64,000 nucleotides of DNA from Porphyromonadaceae bacterium UBA3318 (GTDB taxonomy: Bacteria > Bacteroidota > Bacteroidia > Bacteroidales > Muribaculaceae): contig DESI01000020.1 in the NCBI GenBank assembly GCA_002361235.1, positions 3,686-67,685 of the forward strand, given 5' to 3'. Under the pieces are notes generated by a model that worked only from the letters and a program-made list of their open reading frames with translations, was not told where the DNA came from and searched no databases. Below are positions 45,434 through 54,741 of the stretch, piece after piece. Position numbers and translations under genes: made by a program. Within the stretch, counting starts at the first letter, position 1. The number at the start of each line of letters is the position of its first letter.

Positions 45434-47422
45434 ATGAAGCGCATCACACTTGACAACCAATGGCCTGATTACCCCTCATTCGCGGAGGGAATCAGGCGTG
45501 CTCCCGACCGTGGATATACCCTCGACAAAGCCAAGACCAGATTAGCCCTGCAGAACGCCCTGCGCTATCTGCCGCCCGAACTGCACGAACGCGCCATCCC
45601 CGAGTTCTTAGAGGAACTTAAGACGCGCGGCCGCATCTATGCCTACCGTTTCCGTCCCGAAGGGCGCATCAAGGCCAGACCCATAGACGAATACAAGGGC
45701 AACTGTATCGAGGGCAAGGCTTTCCAGCTTATGATAGACAATAACCTGGACTTCGAGGTGGCCCTCTATCCATACGAACTGGTGACATACGGCGAGACCG
45801 GCCAGGTGGCGCAGAACTGGCTGCAGTATCGTCTGATAAAGAAATATCTGGAGGAACTGACCGATCACCAGACATTGGTGGTGGAGTCGGGTCATCCGCT
45901 GGGCCTGTTCCCGTCGCGTCCCGACGCGCCGCGCGTCATCATCACCAACGCCATGATGGTGGGTATGTTCGACACTCAGCACGACTGGCATGAGGCCATG
46001 CAGCTGGGCGTGGCCAACTACGGCCAGATGACCGCCGGCGGCTGGATGTACATCGGCCCGCAAGGCATAGTGCACGGCACGTTCAACACCATCCTGAATG
46101 CAGGCCGCATGAAATTAGGAGTGCCCGAGGATGGCGACCTGAAAGGCCACATCTTCGTGTCGTCCGGACTTGGCGGCATGAGCGGCGCACAGCCCAAGGC
46201 AGCCGAGATAGCCGGCGCCGCCGCAATCATAGCCGAAGTTGACCTGTCACGCATCGACACGCGCCGCAGCCAGGGTTGGGTTCAGGAAGTGACCGATTCC
46301 ATCCCCGAGGCTTTCCGCATGGCGCGCGAGGCAATGACCCGCAAGGAACCGATTTCAATTGCCTACCACGGCAATGTGGTGGACCTGCTGGAATATGCGG
46401 TGGAACACAACGAGCATATAGAACTGCTCAGCGACCAGACCAGCTGCCATGCCGTTTACGACGGCGGCTACTGTCCCGTATCGCTCACGTTCGACGAGCG
46501 TACCCGGATGCTGCACGAGAATCCCGAACAGTTCCGCAAGGAAGTGGATGAGTCCCTGAAGCGTCATTTCGAAGCCATCAAGGCTCTGGTGGCCCGAGGC
46601 ACATACTTCTTCGATTACGGCAACGCCTTTATGAAGGCCGTGTACGATTCGGGCGTGAAGGAGATTTCGCGCAACGGTGTGGACGACAAGGACGGCTTCA
46701 TCTGGCCCAGCTATGTGGAGGACATTATGGGCCCGATGCTGTTCGACTACGGCTACGGTCCCTTCCGCTGGGTATGCCTAAGCGGCAAGCACGAGGACCT
46801 GGTCAAGACCGACCACGCCGCCATGGAGTGCATCAACCCGGACCGCCGCGGACAGGACCGCGACAACTACAACTGGATACGCGACGCCGAGAAGAACGCG
46901 CTCGTAGTAGGCAGCCAGGCCCGCATCCTGTATCAGGACGCCATGGGGCGCCTGCGCATAGCCTTGAAGTTTAACGAAATGGTGCGCAACGGCGAGGTAG
47001 GACCCATCATGCTGGGCCGCGACCACCACGACGTGAGCGGCACAGACTCACCCTTCCGCGAGACCAGCAACATCAAGGACGGCTCGAACGTGATGGCAGA
47101 CATGGCCGTGCAGTGCTTTGCCGGCAACTGCGCCCGGGGCATGAGCCTCGTGGCCCTGCATAACGGCGGCGGCGTAGGCATAGGCAAAGCCATAAACGGC
47201 GGCTTCGGAATGGTGTGCGACGGCTCGGAGCGCGTTGACGAGATACTGAAACGCGCCATGCTGTGGGACGTGATGGGCGGTGTAGCCCGCCGCAGCTGGG
47301 CCCGCAACCCCAACGCCATGGAGACCGTGCGCGAATGGAACGACACTCAGGGCGACCGTGGCTTCATGATCACCGAGCCTTATATCGTGAATGACGAACT
47401 TCTTGACAAATTAGACATCTAA
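45434..47422 (+). CDS. hutU: Urocanate hydratase (urocanase), long form
   Basis: 662 aa from ATG 45434; the open frame reaches back to 45359 but crosses the promoter. This is the long urocanase type (about 660-680 aa, as in Bacteroidetes and animals) rather than the 556-aa enterobacterial form. Motifs include YGQMTAGGWMYIGPQG, SSGLGGMSGAQ with the NAD-binding glycines, and GRDHHDVSGTDSPFRET near the C-terminus. It converts urocanate to imidazolonepropionate. It is the first gene of hutU-ftcD-hutI-hutH. Confidence 0.96.
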   Translation: MKRITLDNQWPDYPSFAEGIRRAPDRGYTLDKAKTRLALQNALRYLPPELHERAIPEFLEELKTRGRIYAYRFRPEGRIKARPIDEYKGNCIEGKAFQLMIDNNLDFEVALYPYELVTYGETGQVAQNWLQYRLIKKYLEELTDHQTLVVESGHPLGLFPSRPDAPRVIITNAMMVGMFDTQHDWHEAMQLGVANYGQMTAGGWMYIGPQGIVHGTFNTILNAGRMKLGVPEDGDLKGHIFVSSGLGGMSGAQPKAAEIAGAAAIIAEVDLSRIDTRRSQGWVQEVTDSIPEAFRMAREAMTRKEPISIAYHGNVVDLLEYAVEHNEHIELLSDQTSCHAVYDGGYCPVSLTFDERTRMLHENPEQFRKEVDESLKRHFEAIKALVARGTYFFDYGNAFMKAVYDSGVKEISRNGVDDKDGFIWPSYVEDIMGPMLFDYGYGPFRWVCLSGKHEDLVKTDHAAMECINPDRRGQDRDNYNWIRDAEKNALVVGSQARILYQDAMGRLRIALKFNEMVRNGEVGPIMLGRDHHDVSGTDSPFRETSNIKDGSNVMADMAVQCFAGNCARGMSLVALHNGGGVGIGKAINGGFGMVCDGSERVDEILKRAMLWDVMGGVARRSWARNPNAMETVREWNDTQGDRGFMITEPYIVNDELLDKLDI

Positions 47423-47435
47423 TGGCCGTAGTCCT

Positions 47436-49127
47436 ATGAAGAAGATAATAGAATGTGTGCCCAATTTTTCAGAGGGGCGCGACAAGGCGAAGATAGACGA
47501 GATTGTAAAGGCGATAGAGCAAGGCGGCGACGTCCGCATGCTTGACGTTGACCCGGGCGAGGCCACGAACCGTACGGTAGTGACCTTCGTGGGCGAGCCG
47601 GAGGCGGTGTGCGACGCGGCGATAGCCGGAATGCGCAAGGCCGCCGAGCTGATAGACATGCGCACGCATCACGGCGCGCACCCGCGTATGGGTGCCACCG
47701 ACGTGCTGCCGCTGATCCCCGTGTCGGGCATTACCCTGGAGGAATGCGCCGAACTGGCACGCAAGCTGGCCGAACGCGCAGCCACGGAGCTGAACATACC
47801 CTGTTACAGCTACGAGGCCGCGGCTTTCACACCCGAGCGCAAGAACCTGGCTGTTTGCCGCGAAGGTGAGTACGAAGGTCTGCCCGAACGCTTAGGTCAC
47901 GAGGGTAAGGGTCCCGATTTCGGCGACCGCCCGTTTGACGAGGGAGTGGCGCGTACCGGATGCACAGCCGTAGGTGCACGCGATTTCCTTATTGCCGTGA
48001 ACTTCAACCTCAACACAACCAGCACGCGCCGCGCCAACGCCATAGCATTCGACGTGCGCGAGAAGGGACGCCCCAAGCGCGAGGGAGGCAAGCTGACCGG
48101 CAAGCCGATGAAGGACGAGAACGGCAACACCATCATGATTCCCGGCACTCTGAAGGGTACCAAGGCCATAGGATGGTACATAGACGAATACGGCATCGCC
48201 CAGGTGTCGATGAACATAACCGACATGAAGGCCACACCGCTGCATCGCGCTTTCGACGAGGTGAGCCGTGCCGCCATGGCCCGCGGTCTGCGCGTCACCG
48301 GTACGGAGATAGTCGGTCTCGTACCCAAGTCGGCCATACTCGATGCCGGCAAGCATTACCTCAGGATGCAGAACCGTTCGCTCGGCATCCCGGAGAACGA
48401 AATCATCAAGATAGCAGTCAAGTCGATGGGACTGGACGACCTCAAGCCGTTCAAGCCCGAGGAGAAGATAATAGAATCGATGTTGGGAGGCCATAAGAAG
48501 GGCCTTGTCGACATGACCCTGACGGAGTTTGCCGACGAGACGTCGAGCGAATCGCCGGCACCCGGCGGCGGCTCTATATCGGCCTACATGGGAGCGTTGG
48601 GCGCAGCCCTCGGCGCTATGGTGGCCAACCTGTCGGCACACAAGGCCGGATGGGACGACCGCTGGGAGGAATTCTCCGATCAGGCCGTCAAGGGCCGCGA
48701 GATCCAGGAGAAACTGATGCACCTGGTCGACGAGGACACCGACGCATTCAACCGCATCATGGCCGTGTTCGCCATGCCGAAAGGCACCCCCGAGGAGAAG
48801 GAGGCCCGCAGCGCAGCCTTGCAGAAGGCCACGCTGTATGCTACCGAGGTGCCCCTGCGCACCATGCGCGAGTCGTTCCGGGTATTCGAACTGGTAAAGG
48901 CTATGGCCCTCAACGGCAACCCCGCGTCGGTGAGCGATGCCGGCGTAGGAGCGCTTGCCGCACGTGCCGCAGTGTTCGGCGCATGGCTTAACGTCAAGAT
49001 CAACGCCGCCGGACTCAAGGACCGCGAACAGGCCGACAAACTGCTGAAGGAAGCCGCCGACATCGCCGAAAAGGCGCAGAAGGAGGAGGCCGAGGTGCTG
49101 GATATAGTAAATCAGAAAATATCTTAA
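47436..49127 (+). CDS. ftcD: Glutamate formiminotransferase / formimidoyl-THF cyclodeaminase fusion
   Basis: 563 aa. The N-terminal transferase (about 1-330) has CVPNFSEGRD, HHGAHPRMGATDVLPLIP and PCYSYEAAA. The cyclodeaminase (about 350-563) begins with the typical LTEFADE...SPAPGGGSISAYMGALGAAL. The fusion matches the bifunctional enzyme of animals and some bacteria. It moves the formimino group of formiminoglutamate to THF, giving glutamate, then releases ammonia. This explains the absence of hutG/hutF. It is 13 bp after hutU. A MITE-like element starts at its stop codon. Confidence 0.96.
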   Translation: MKKIIECVPNFSEGRDKAKIDEIVKAIEQGGDVRMLDVDPGEATNRTVVTFVGEPEAVCDAAIAGMRKAAELIDMRTHHGAHPRMGATDVLPLIPVSGITLEECAELARKLAERAATELNIPCYSYEAAAFTPERKNLAVCREGEYEGLPERLGHEGKGPDFGDRPFDEGVARTGCTAVGARDFLIAVNFNLNTTSTRRANAIAFDVREKGRPKREGGKLTGKPMKDENGNTIMIPGTLKGTKAIGWYIDEYGIAQVSMNITDMKATPLHRAFDEVSRAAMARGLRVTGTEIVGLVPKSAILDAGKHYLRMQNRSLGIPENEIIKIAVKSMGLDDLKPFKPEEKIIESMLGGHKKGLVDMTLTEFADETSSESPAPGGGSISAYMGALGAALGAMVANLSAHKAGWDDRWEEFSDQAVKGREIQEKLMHLVDEDTDAFNRIMAVFAMPKGTPEEKEARSAALQKATLYATEVPLRTMRESFRVFELVKAMALNGNPASVSDAGVGALAARAAVFGAWLNVKINAAGLKDREQADKLLKEAADIAEKAQKEEAEVLDIVNQKIS

Positions 49128-49475
49128 GAGCTTGTTTAATAATAAATGTTGACGGCAGGGTCGCATGTCTTGAGCTGATTTTCGTTCTGTGACGAAGGAG
49201 TGTACTGGACGTACACGACTGAGGAACAGGACAAAAAGTGGCCAAGACATGCGAGTCTGGGGTAACTTCAATAATTTTATATGATAATGAATATTTCATT
49301 TAGAGGTGTTAACAATAGTGAAAAGATGAATAAATATTACCAAGACCTGTCAGACATCGGCATCTTTCCGTCTGCTCTTCGGTCGTTATGGAACCCCATA
49401 ACTCCCTCTTCGCAAACGAAAATCTGCCTGATGTCTGACAGCCCTGCCATTAACATTTATTATTAAATAAGCTCT
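49127..49475. mobile_element. MITE-like element with 34-bp terminal inverted repeats
   Basis: 349 bp with imperfect 34-bp terminal inverted repeats, 49127-49160 and 49442-49475 (AGAGCTT-TTTAATAATAAATGTT...GGCAGGG, four mismatches). Each end continues into its own long hairpin. In the left one, CGCATGTCTT (49162-49171) pairs with AAGACATGCG (49244-49253) around GTGTAC-tggac-GTACAC. In the right one, CTGTCAGACATC (49347-49358) pairs perfectly with GATGTCTGACAG (49430-49441). No transposase is encoded; a 61-codon frame inside is not convincing. The target-site duplication is ambiguous. It begins at the last base of the ftcD stop. Confidence 0.75.
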
Positions 49476-49484
49476 AAGACCATA

Positions 49485-50723
49485 ATGAGAAGACTGGTCA
49501 TAACCAACGCCAATATATACACGCCCGTCGGCACCGCAGGAAAACGCGGTGTCGAAATGGGTGATATATTGCATATCGAGAAGGGCGGAATCATCATCGA
49601 GGACGGGATAATCCGCTGGGTCGGTCCGGACTCGGAGATGCCGGAGCCTGAGGGCCATGTACGCGACGAGGTGTATATGGACGCCTTAGGACGCGCCGTG
49701 TTGCCGGGATTCGTCGACAGCCACACGCACCTGGTGTTCGGCGGTTATCGCCCGGAGGAGTTCGGCTGGCGGCTGAAAGGGGACACGTACATGAGCATCA
49801 TGGAGCGTGGCGGTGGCATACAGAGCACCGTGAACGCCACCCGCGCCGCATCGGCCGAGGAACTGCGCGAAAAAGCGGAATGGTACCTTGACGAAATGAG
49901 CGCAATGGGCGTCACCACCGTGGAGGCCAAGAGCGGCTACGGTCTGGACACCGAGACCGAGGAAAGGATGCTGCGCGTCATCAAGGGGCTTGCCGAGGAT
50001 CCCGAACGCAAGGTGGATGTGGTGTCCACATTCCTGGGCGCACACGCAGTGCCTAAGGAATACAAGGGACGCACCGCCGAGTATGTGGACCTGATCATTA
50101 AGGAGATGTTGCCGCGCTTCCGCGACATGGCGGAGTTCTGCGACATATTCACCGAGAAGAACGTGTTTGAGCTGGAGGACTCGCGCCGACTGCTTGAGGC
50201 CGCCCGCGAGGCAGGTTACAAGCTGAAGATGCACGCCGACGAGATAGTGTCGTTGGGTGGCGCCGAACTGGCCGCCGACCTGCACGCTGTCTCGGCCGAC
50301 CATCTGCTGCACGTCAGCGACGAGGGAATACGCCGTATGGCCGAATCAGGCACCGTGGCCACGCTGCTGCCCCTGACGGCCTTCGCGCTGAAGGAGGAAT
50401 ACGCCCCGGCCCGTAAGTTCATAGACGCCGGATGCGCCGTGGCTCTCGCCACCGACCTGAATCCCGGCTCATGCTTCTCAGGCTCAATACCGCTGACCAT
50501 CGCCTTGGCGTGCATCTACATGAAGATGAGTGTGGAGGAGACGCTGACGGCGCTTACGCTGAACGGTGCGGCCGCCATCGACCGCGCTGACCGCATAGGC
50601 AGCATCGAGGCCGGCAAGCAGGGAGATGTGGTGATTTTGCACTTCGACACGCTCGACGCACTCCCTTACTACGTGGGTATGAACTGCGTGGATGTGACAA
50701 TAAAGAACGGAATAATACTATAA
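49485..50723 (+). CDS. hutI: Imidazolonepropionase
   Basis: 412 aa, standard length. Amidohydrolase metal ligands are visible: PGFVDSHTHLVFGG (about 72-85), the KSGYGL segment, the His in LKMHADE, and the Asp in ATDLNPGSC. It hydrolyses imidazolonepropionate to formiminoglutamate, the substrate of FtcD. It is separated from ftcD by the 349-bp inserted element, so its transcription may depend on read-through. hutH starts 4 bp after its stop. Confidence 0.96.
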   Translation: MRRLVITNANIYTPVGTAGKRGVEMGDILHIEKGGIIIEDGIIRWVGPDSEMPEPEGHVRDEVYMDALGRAVLPGFVDSHTHLVFGGYRPEEFGWRLKGDTYMSIMERGGGIQSTVNATRAASAEELREKAEWYLDEMSAMGVTTVEAKSGYGLDTETEERMLRVIKGLAEDPERKVDVVSTFLGAHAVPKEYKGRTAEYVDLIIKEMLPRFRDMAEFCDIFTEKNVFELEDSRRLLEAAREAGYKLKMHADEIVSLGGAELAADLHAVSADHLLHVSDEGIRRMAESGTVATLLPLTAFALKEEYAPARKFIDAGCAVALATDLNPGSCFSGSIPLTIALACIYMKMSVEETLTALTLNGAAAIDRADRIGSIEAGKQGDVVILHFDTLDALPYYVGMNCVDVTIKNGIIL

Positions 50724-50727
50724 GGAC

Positions 50728-52245
50728 ATGTCAGAACATAAGATATATGAAGTGGGCAGCGGCGAGCTGACCTATGACGAAATAGAGAGAATACTTAAGG
50801 AAGGCAAGGAGCTGCGCCTTTCGGAAGCCGCCCGCAAGCGGATAGAGCATTGCCGCTCGTACCTGGACCATAAGACGGACCATGACACCGAGCCGATATA
50901 CGGCGTGACAACGGGCTTCGGTTCGCTGTGCAGCAAGCACATCAGCCGCGACGAGCTGTCGACCCTGCAGGAAAACCTGGTAAAGAGTCACAGCTGCAGC
51001 GTAGGCACGCCGGTAAGCCCGGAGATAGTGAAGCTGATGCTGCTGCTCAAGGCGCACGCCCTGTCGATGGGCTTCAGCGGCGTACAGGTGTGCACGGTGG
51101 AGCGCATTATCGACATGTACAACAACAACGTGCTGCCCGTGGTGCGCGACCGCGGCTCGCTCGGCGCCAGCGGCGACCTGGCTCCCTTGGCCAACCTGTT
51201 TCTGCCGCTGATAGGCGAGGGGGACGTGTGGATGGACGGCGAACAGGTGCCGGCCCGCAAGGCTCTGGAGAAATATGGCTGGGAACCGATCAGGCTGAAG
51301 AGCAAGGAGGGTCTTGCGTTGCTGAACGGTACGCAGTTCATGAGCGCCAACGGCATAAAGGCGCTGATAGACGGCTGGCACATGGTGAACTGTTTCGACC
51401 TGTTCGGCGCCATGTCGCTCGAGGCTTTCGACGGCCGCATCGAACCCTTCCTGGACTGCATACAGCAGGTGCGTCCGCATCCCGGACAGATAGAGACGGG
51501 CCGTGTTTATCGCGCGCTGCTGAAGGGGAGCGAGATCATAGAGCGTCACAAGGAGCATGTGCAGGATCCCTATTCGTTCCGCTGCATCCCGCAGGTGCAC
51601 GGCGCCATCAAGGACGCAATGCTTCACGTGACGGACGTACTGCATATCGAGATCAATTCCGTAACCGACAATCCTACCGTATATCCGGACGAGGACATGG
51701 TGGTGTCGGGCGGCAACTTCCACGGCGAGCCGTTGGCACTGGCGTTCGACTACATGGGCGTGGCGCTGCATGAACTCGGCAACATATCGGAGCGTCGCGT
51801 GGCGCAGCTGATAGACGGTCAGCGCGGCCTTCCCGAGTTCCTTGTGGCCCATCCGGGACTGAACTCCGGCTTCATGATTCCGCAGTATGCCGCCGCCTCG
51901 ATGGTGAGCCAGAACAAGATGTACGCATGGCCCGCGTCGTGCGATTCGATAGTGAGCAGCAACGGCCAGGAGGACCTCGTGTCGATGGGTGCGAACGCCG
52001 CCACAAAGCTCCACAAGATAATAGACAACCTGAAATACATCGCCGCCATCGAGCTGATGAACGCCGCTCAGGGCATCGAGTTCCGCCGTCCGCTGAAGTC
52101 GTCGCCTTACATCGAACACGTGCTGGAGGAATACCGCAAGGTAGTGCCTTTCATACAGGAGGATGTGGTGATGAACGACTATATCCGCCGCACAATGGAC
52201 TTCCTTGATGGTTTCGAGGTTAATCTGGAAGAAGTCAAAGAGTGA
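50728..52245 (+). CDS. hutH: Histidine ammonia-lyase
   Basis: 505 aa. The autocatalytic MIO triad Ala-Ser-Gly is present in GSLGASGDLAPLANL (about 145-155). YGVTTGFGSL near the N-terminus and the later NPTVYPDEDMVVSGGNFHGEP are typical of the lyase family. It deaminates histidine to urocanate and feeds HutU. It is the last gene of the operon, followed by a strong bidirectional terminator. Confidence 0.97.
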   Translation: MSEHKIYEVGSGELTYDEIERILKEGKELRLSEAARKRIEHCRSYLDHKTDHDTEPIYGVTTGFGSLCSKHISRDELSTLQENLVKSHSCSVGTPVSPEIVKLMLLLKAHALSMGFSGVQVCTVERIIDMYNNNVLPVVRDRGSLGASGDLAPLANLFLPLIGEGDVWMDGEQVPARKALEKYGWEPIRLKSKEGLALLNGTQFMSANGIKALIDGWHMVNCFDLFGAMSLEAFDGRIEPFLDCIQQVRPHPGQIETGRVYRALLKGSEIIERHKEHVQDPYSFRCIPQVHGAIKDAMLHVTDVLHIEINSVTDNPTVYPDEDMVVSGGNFHGEPLALAFDYMGVALHELGNISERRVAQLIDGQRGLPEFLVAHPGLNSGFMIPQYAAASMVSQNKMYAWPASCDSIVSSNGQEDLVSMGANAATKLHKIIDNLKYIAAIELMNAAQGIEFRRPLKSSPYIEHVLEEYRKVVPFIQEDVVMNDYIRRTMDFLDGFEVNLEEVKE

Positions 52246-52297
52246 CGAGTGATAAGTGATGAGGTTCAGACAGACCGAAATCAACTGAGGACATAAA

Positions 52298-52331
52298 AAA
52301 GACCGCCGGCCCCGAAGGGTTGGCGGTCTTT
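52298..52331. terminator. Bidirectional terminator between hutH and the porin gene
   Basis: 10-bp perfect stem AAAGACCGCC / GGCGGTCTTT with A-rich sequence on the left and T-rich on the right. It serves the convergent hutH (+) and porin (-) genes. Confidence 0.85.
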
Positions 52332-52348
52332 GGTATTGTAGTCCGGTG

Positions 52349-53392
52349 TCAGAATCTGACTACGATTTCGGCTACGAACCGGTCCGGAGACTTGCCTTCG
52401 CCCTTCCATTGCGTGTACGCCTCGTAGTTGAGACGGAAGTCGGCGTGCACGGCCTTGAACGTATAGGTGAGGGTAGAGCCGATGGTGACGCGCTGGCGGG
52501 CGGCGTCAAACGTGTCGTCGCCTGTCTGCGCCAGCGAGTAATGGTCGGTCATGCCGTCATAGCGCGCCTGAACGCTCCAGCGATTGAACAGCCACCACTT
52601 TACGGGTATGTGCCAGTCCACGAAAGCGAGGTAGCTGTGCGCGTCCTTATGCTTCGCGTTGCAGTATTTCTCGTACATATATTCGGCGCATACCAGCCAG
52701 TTCTTGTTTTCCCATCCTGCGAACCCGTCAATCAGGTTTGCGCGACGTTCACCGGGCTTGATGGAGGCATATCCGGCACTGAGGCTGAATCCTGCGGGCA
52801 GTTTGTAAAGTGCTTTGGCAGACCATGCTACCGTCTTGCTCCATACGTTGTGGTCGGCCATGTTGGCGGGGTTGAACGCTCCGGCCTCAAGGGTGAGCGG
52901 AGTCTTGGGCAGCGTGTACGACAGTTTGGCGCCGACGGCACGATAGTTCATCACCTGCTTGGCCATGAACGAGCGGTTGGCGAAATAATAGTTGGCCGGA
53001 GCACGGAAAGTCTCGACGCCGAACGGCATACGGAACTGACCGGCCTGAAGCGTAAGACCCTTCACAATGTCGAACTTGCCGTAAGCGTCCAGAATCTTGA
53101 TCTTTCCCTGGTCGCATAGGTCGAGCTGCACTAAGTATCCGATCTGAGGCATGACCTTGCCTTCGATGGAGAAACGTGCGTTGCGCACCTGAAACCGCTG
53201 GTCGCCTGTCTTGGTGTTTATCTCCCAGCGGGGACGGATGGCACCGTGGAAAGTGGGTATGTACGAGAACTTCGGCTCCGCCGGAGCGGAAGTCTCTTTG
53301 ATGTCGTCGGCTGTGGCTACAAGCGACGTGAAACAAAGGGGGAACGCGGCCAGAATGAGGCCGCGTACCCTCCGGGTATGGTTTATTGTCAT
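52349..53392 (-). CDS. Outer-membrane porin (OprO/OprP-like)
   Basis: 347 aa. It has a signal peptide (cleavage near ATA-DD, about residue 28), then alternating amphipathic beta-strands and a C-terminal Phe (VAEIVVRF), the outer-membrane beta-barrel signature. Motifs such as FQVRNARFSIEGKV and LTLQAGQFRMPFGVE match the phosphate-selective porin O/P family found in Bacteroidales. Substrate specificity cannot be read from sequence. Its upstream region contains a 9-bp tandem repeat. Confidence 0.8.
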   Translation of the reverse strand: MTINHTRRVRGLILAAFPLCFTSLVATADDIKETSAPAEPKFSYIPTFHGAIRPRWEINTKTGDQRFQVRNARFSIEGKVMPQIGYLVQLDLCDQGKIKILDAYGKFDIVKGLTLQAGQFRMPFGVETFRAPANYYFANRSFMAKQVMNYRAVGAKLSYTLPKTPLTLEAGAFNPANMADHNVWSKTVAWSAKALYKLPAGFSLSAGYASIKPGERRANLIDGFAGWENKNWLVCAEYMYEKYCNAKHKDAHSYLAFVDWHIPVKWWLFNRWSVQARYDGMTDHYSLAQTGDDTFDAARQRVTIGSTLTYTFKAVHADFRLNYEAYTQWKGEGKSPDRFVAEIVVRF

Positions 53393-53413
53393 GATTTCGG
53401 GTTAGAGGATAGT

Positions 53414-53467
53414 TCAGAGGAATCAGAGGAATCAGAGTCTTCAGAGTCATCAGAGTTATCAGAGGAA
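53414..53467. repeat. 9-bp tandem repeat (TCAGAGGAA type)
   Basis: Six consecutive 9-bp units starting with TCAGAG (53414-53467), three of them identical TCAGAGGAA, with a decayed seventh unit. They lie in the 95-bp gap between the cobW-type gene and the porin start, so they form part of the porin 5' region. Confidence 0.9.
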
Positions 53468-53487
53468 TCTGAATTCCCGGACTCGGA

Positions 53488-54741
53488 TTATTTCGACGGC
53501 TTCCAGTCGGGGTCGAGGATGGCGTCGAGGGCGCCGGTGATGGCTCCGCGATCCATGTGGCGCCCTATGAACACTATCTTGTCCATGCGGTCGCCGTATA
53601 CAGGATCCCAGTCGCGCATCAGTCCCGGCTCGTTGGCCAGAAGCATCCGCAGGTCGTCCTCCGGTGCCGTGGCATACCATTTGCCGGCGGGAGTGAGACG
53701 TTTCTGACGTCCGGCCTGCTCGAACAGATACGACATGTCGGGATTCTCCACGAAATAGCACACACCCTTGGCACGAATCACCGAATCCGGCCAGTATTTG
53801 GCGCAGAAATAGTCGAACTTGTTCAGCGAGAAAGGCTTGCGGGCGAAATACACGAATGTGCCGATGCCGTATTCCTCGGCCTCGCCTTCGTCGTCATGGT
53901 GATGATGGTGGTGATGATGATGGCCATGCTCATGCTCGTGCTCGTGTTCATGTTCATGCTCGTGCTTGTGCTCGTGTTCATGTTCATGCTCATGTTCATC
54001 CTCGTTGTTGTCCTGGTTCTCAAGTTCCTTGACCCAGGTTGCCGAGGTGGCTACCTTTTCGAAATCGAACAGGTGTGTGTGGATCAGGTCATCGAGGGGA
54101 ACGTTACAGAAATCGCATTCGATGATTTTGGCCGTGGGCTGGATTGCCTTGATCACGGCATGAACCTTGTCGGCGTCCCGGCGGCTGATTTCGGATATTT
54201 TGTTGAGCAGGATGATGTCGCAGAACTCTATCTGCTGGATTACGAGGTTCTCGATGTCTTCCTCGTCGATATTGTCGCGGGTCAATGCATCGCCGCTTTC
54301 GAACTCGTCGCGGAGACGGAGGGCATCGACTACAGTCGTGATGCAGTCCAGATAGATGTTCTTGCCTGCCTGGAACTCGCTGCCCATCTGGGGCAGGGCG
54401 CAGATGGTCTGCGCTATCGGCTCGGGCTCGCATATACCGCTGGCCTCGATCACGATGTAATCGAACTTTCCCGATTCGGCGAGGTCGCATAGCTGCTTGG
54501 CCAGGTCGGTTTTCAGCGTGCAGCAGATACATCCGTTCTGCAACGGAACCAACGAGTCGTCGCCTGCGTTGACAATGCCTTCCTTGGCTATCAGGTCGGC
54601 GTCGATGTTGACTTCGCCGATGTCGTTGACTATTACGGCGAACTTAATGCCCTGGCGATTGGCCAGGATGTTGTTGAGCAATGTGGTCTTGCCGCTGCCG
54701 AGGTATCCGGTGAGGAGCAGTACGGGAATCTGTGTATTCAT
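53488..54741 (-). CDS. CobW/COG0523-family GTPase with long His-rich region
   Basis: 417 aa. The G1 loop is [10 protein letters not shown] (11-20), the metal-binding CxCC is GCICC (70-74), and the G4-like motif is LLNKIS. A His-rich segment of about 38 residues (about 245-283) alternates Glu-His and ends with nine consecutive His. The CobW C-terminal domain follows (about 290-417). Such GTPases act as zinc (or cobalt/nickel) metallochaperones, and the His tract likely stores or senses zinc. It overlaps the fcl stop by 4 bp. No Zur-type site was identified. Confidence 0.9.
   Translation of the reverse strand: MNTQIPVLLLTGYLGSGKTTLLNNILANRQGIKFAVIVNDIGEVNIDADLIAKEGIVNAGDDSLVPLQNGCICCTLKTDLAKQLCDLAESGKFDYIVIEASGICEPEPIAQTICALPQMGSEFQAGKNIYLDCITTVVDALRLRDEFESGDALTRDNIDEEDIENLVIQQIEFCDIILLNKISEISRRDADKVHAVIKAIQPTAKIIECDFCNVPLDDLIHTHLFDFEKVATSATWVKELENQDNNEDEHEHEHEHEHKHEHEHEHEHEHEHGHHHHHHHHHDDEGEAEEYGIGTFVYFARKPFSLNKFDYFCAKYWPDSVIRAKGVCYFVENPDMSYLFEQAGRQKRLTPAGKWYATAPEDDLRMLLANEPGLMRDWDPVYGDRMDKIVFIGRHMDRGAITGALDAILDPDWKPSK

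Noticed and set aside
49281..49466. 61-codon open frame inside the MITE-like element
   Set aside because: It runs through the right hairpin and terminal repeat and shows no protein features.
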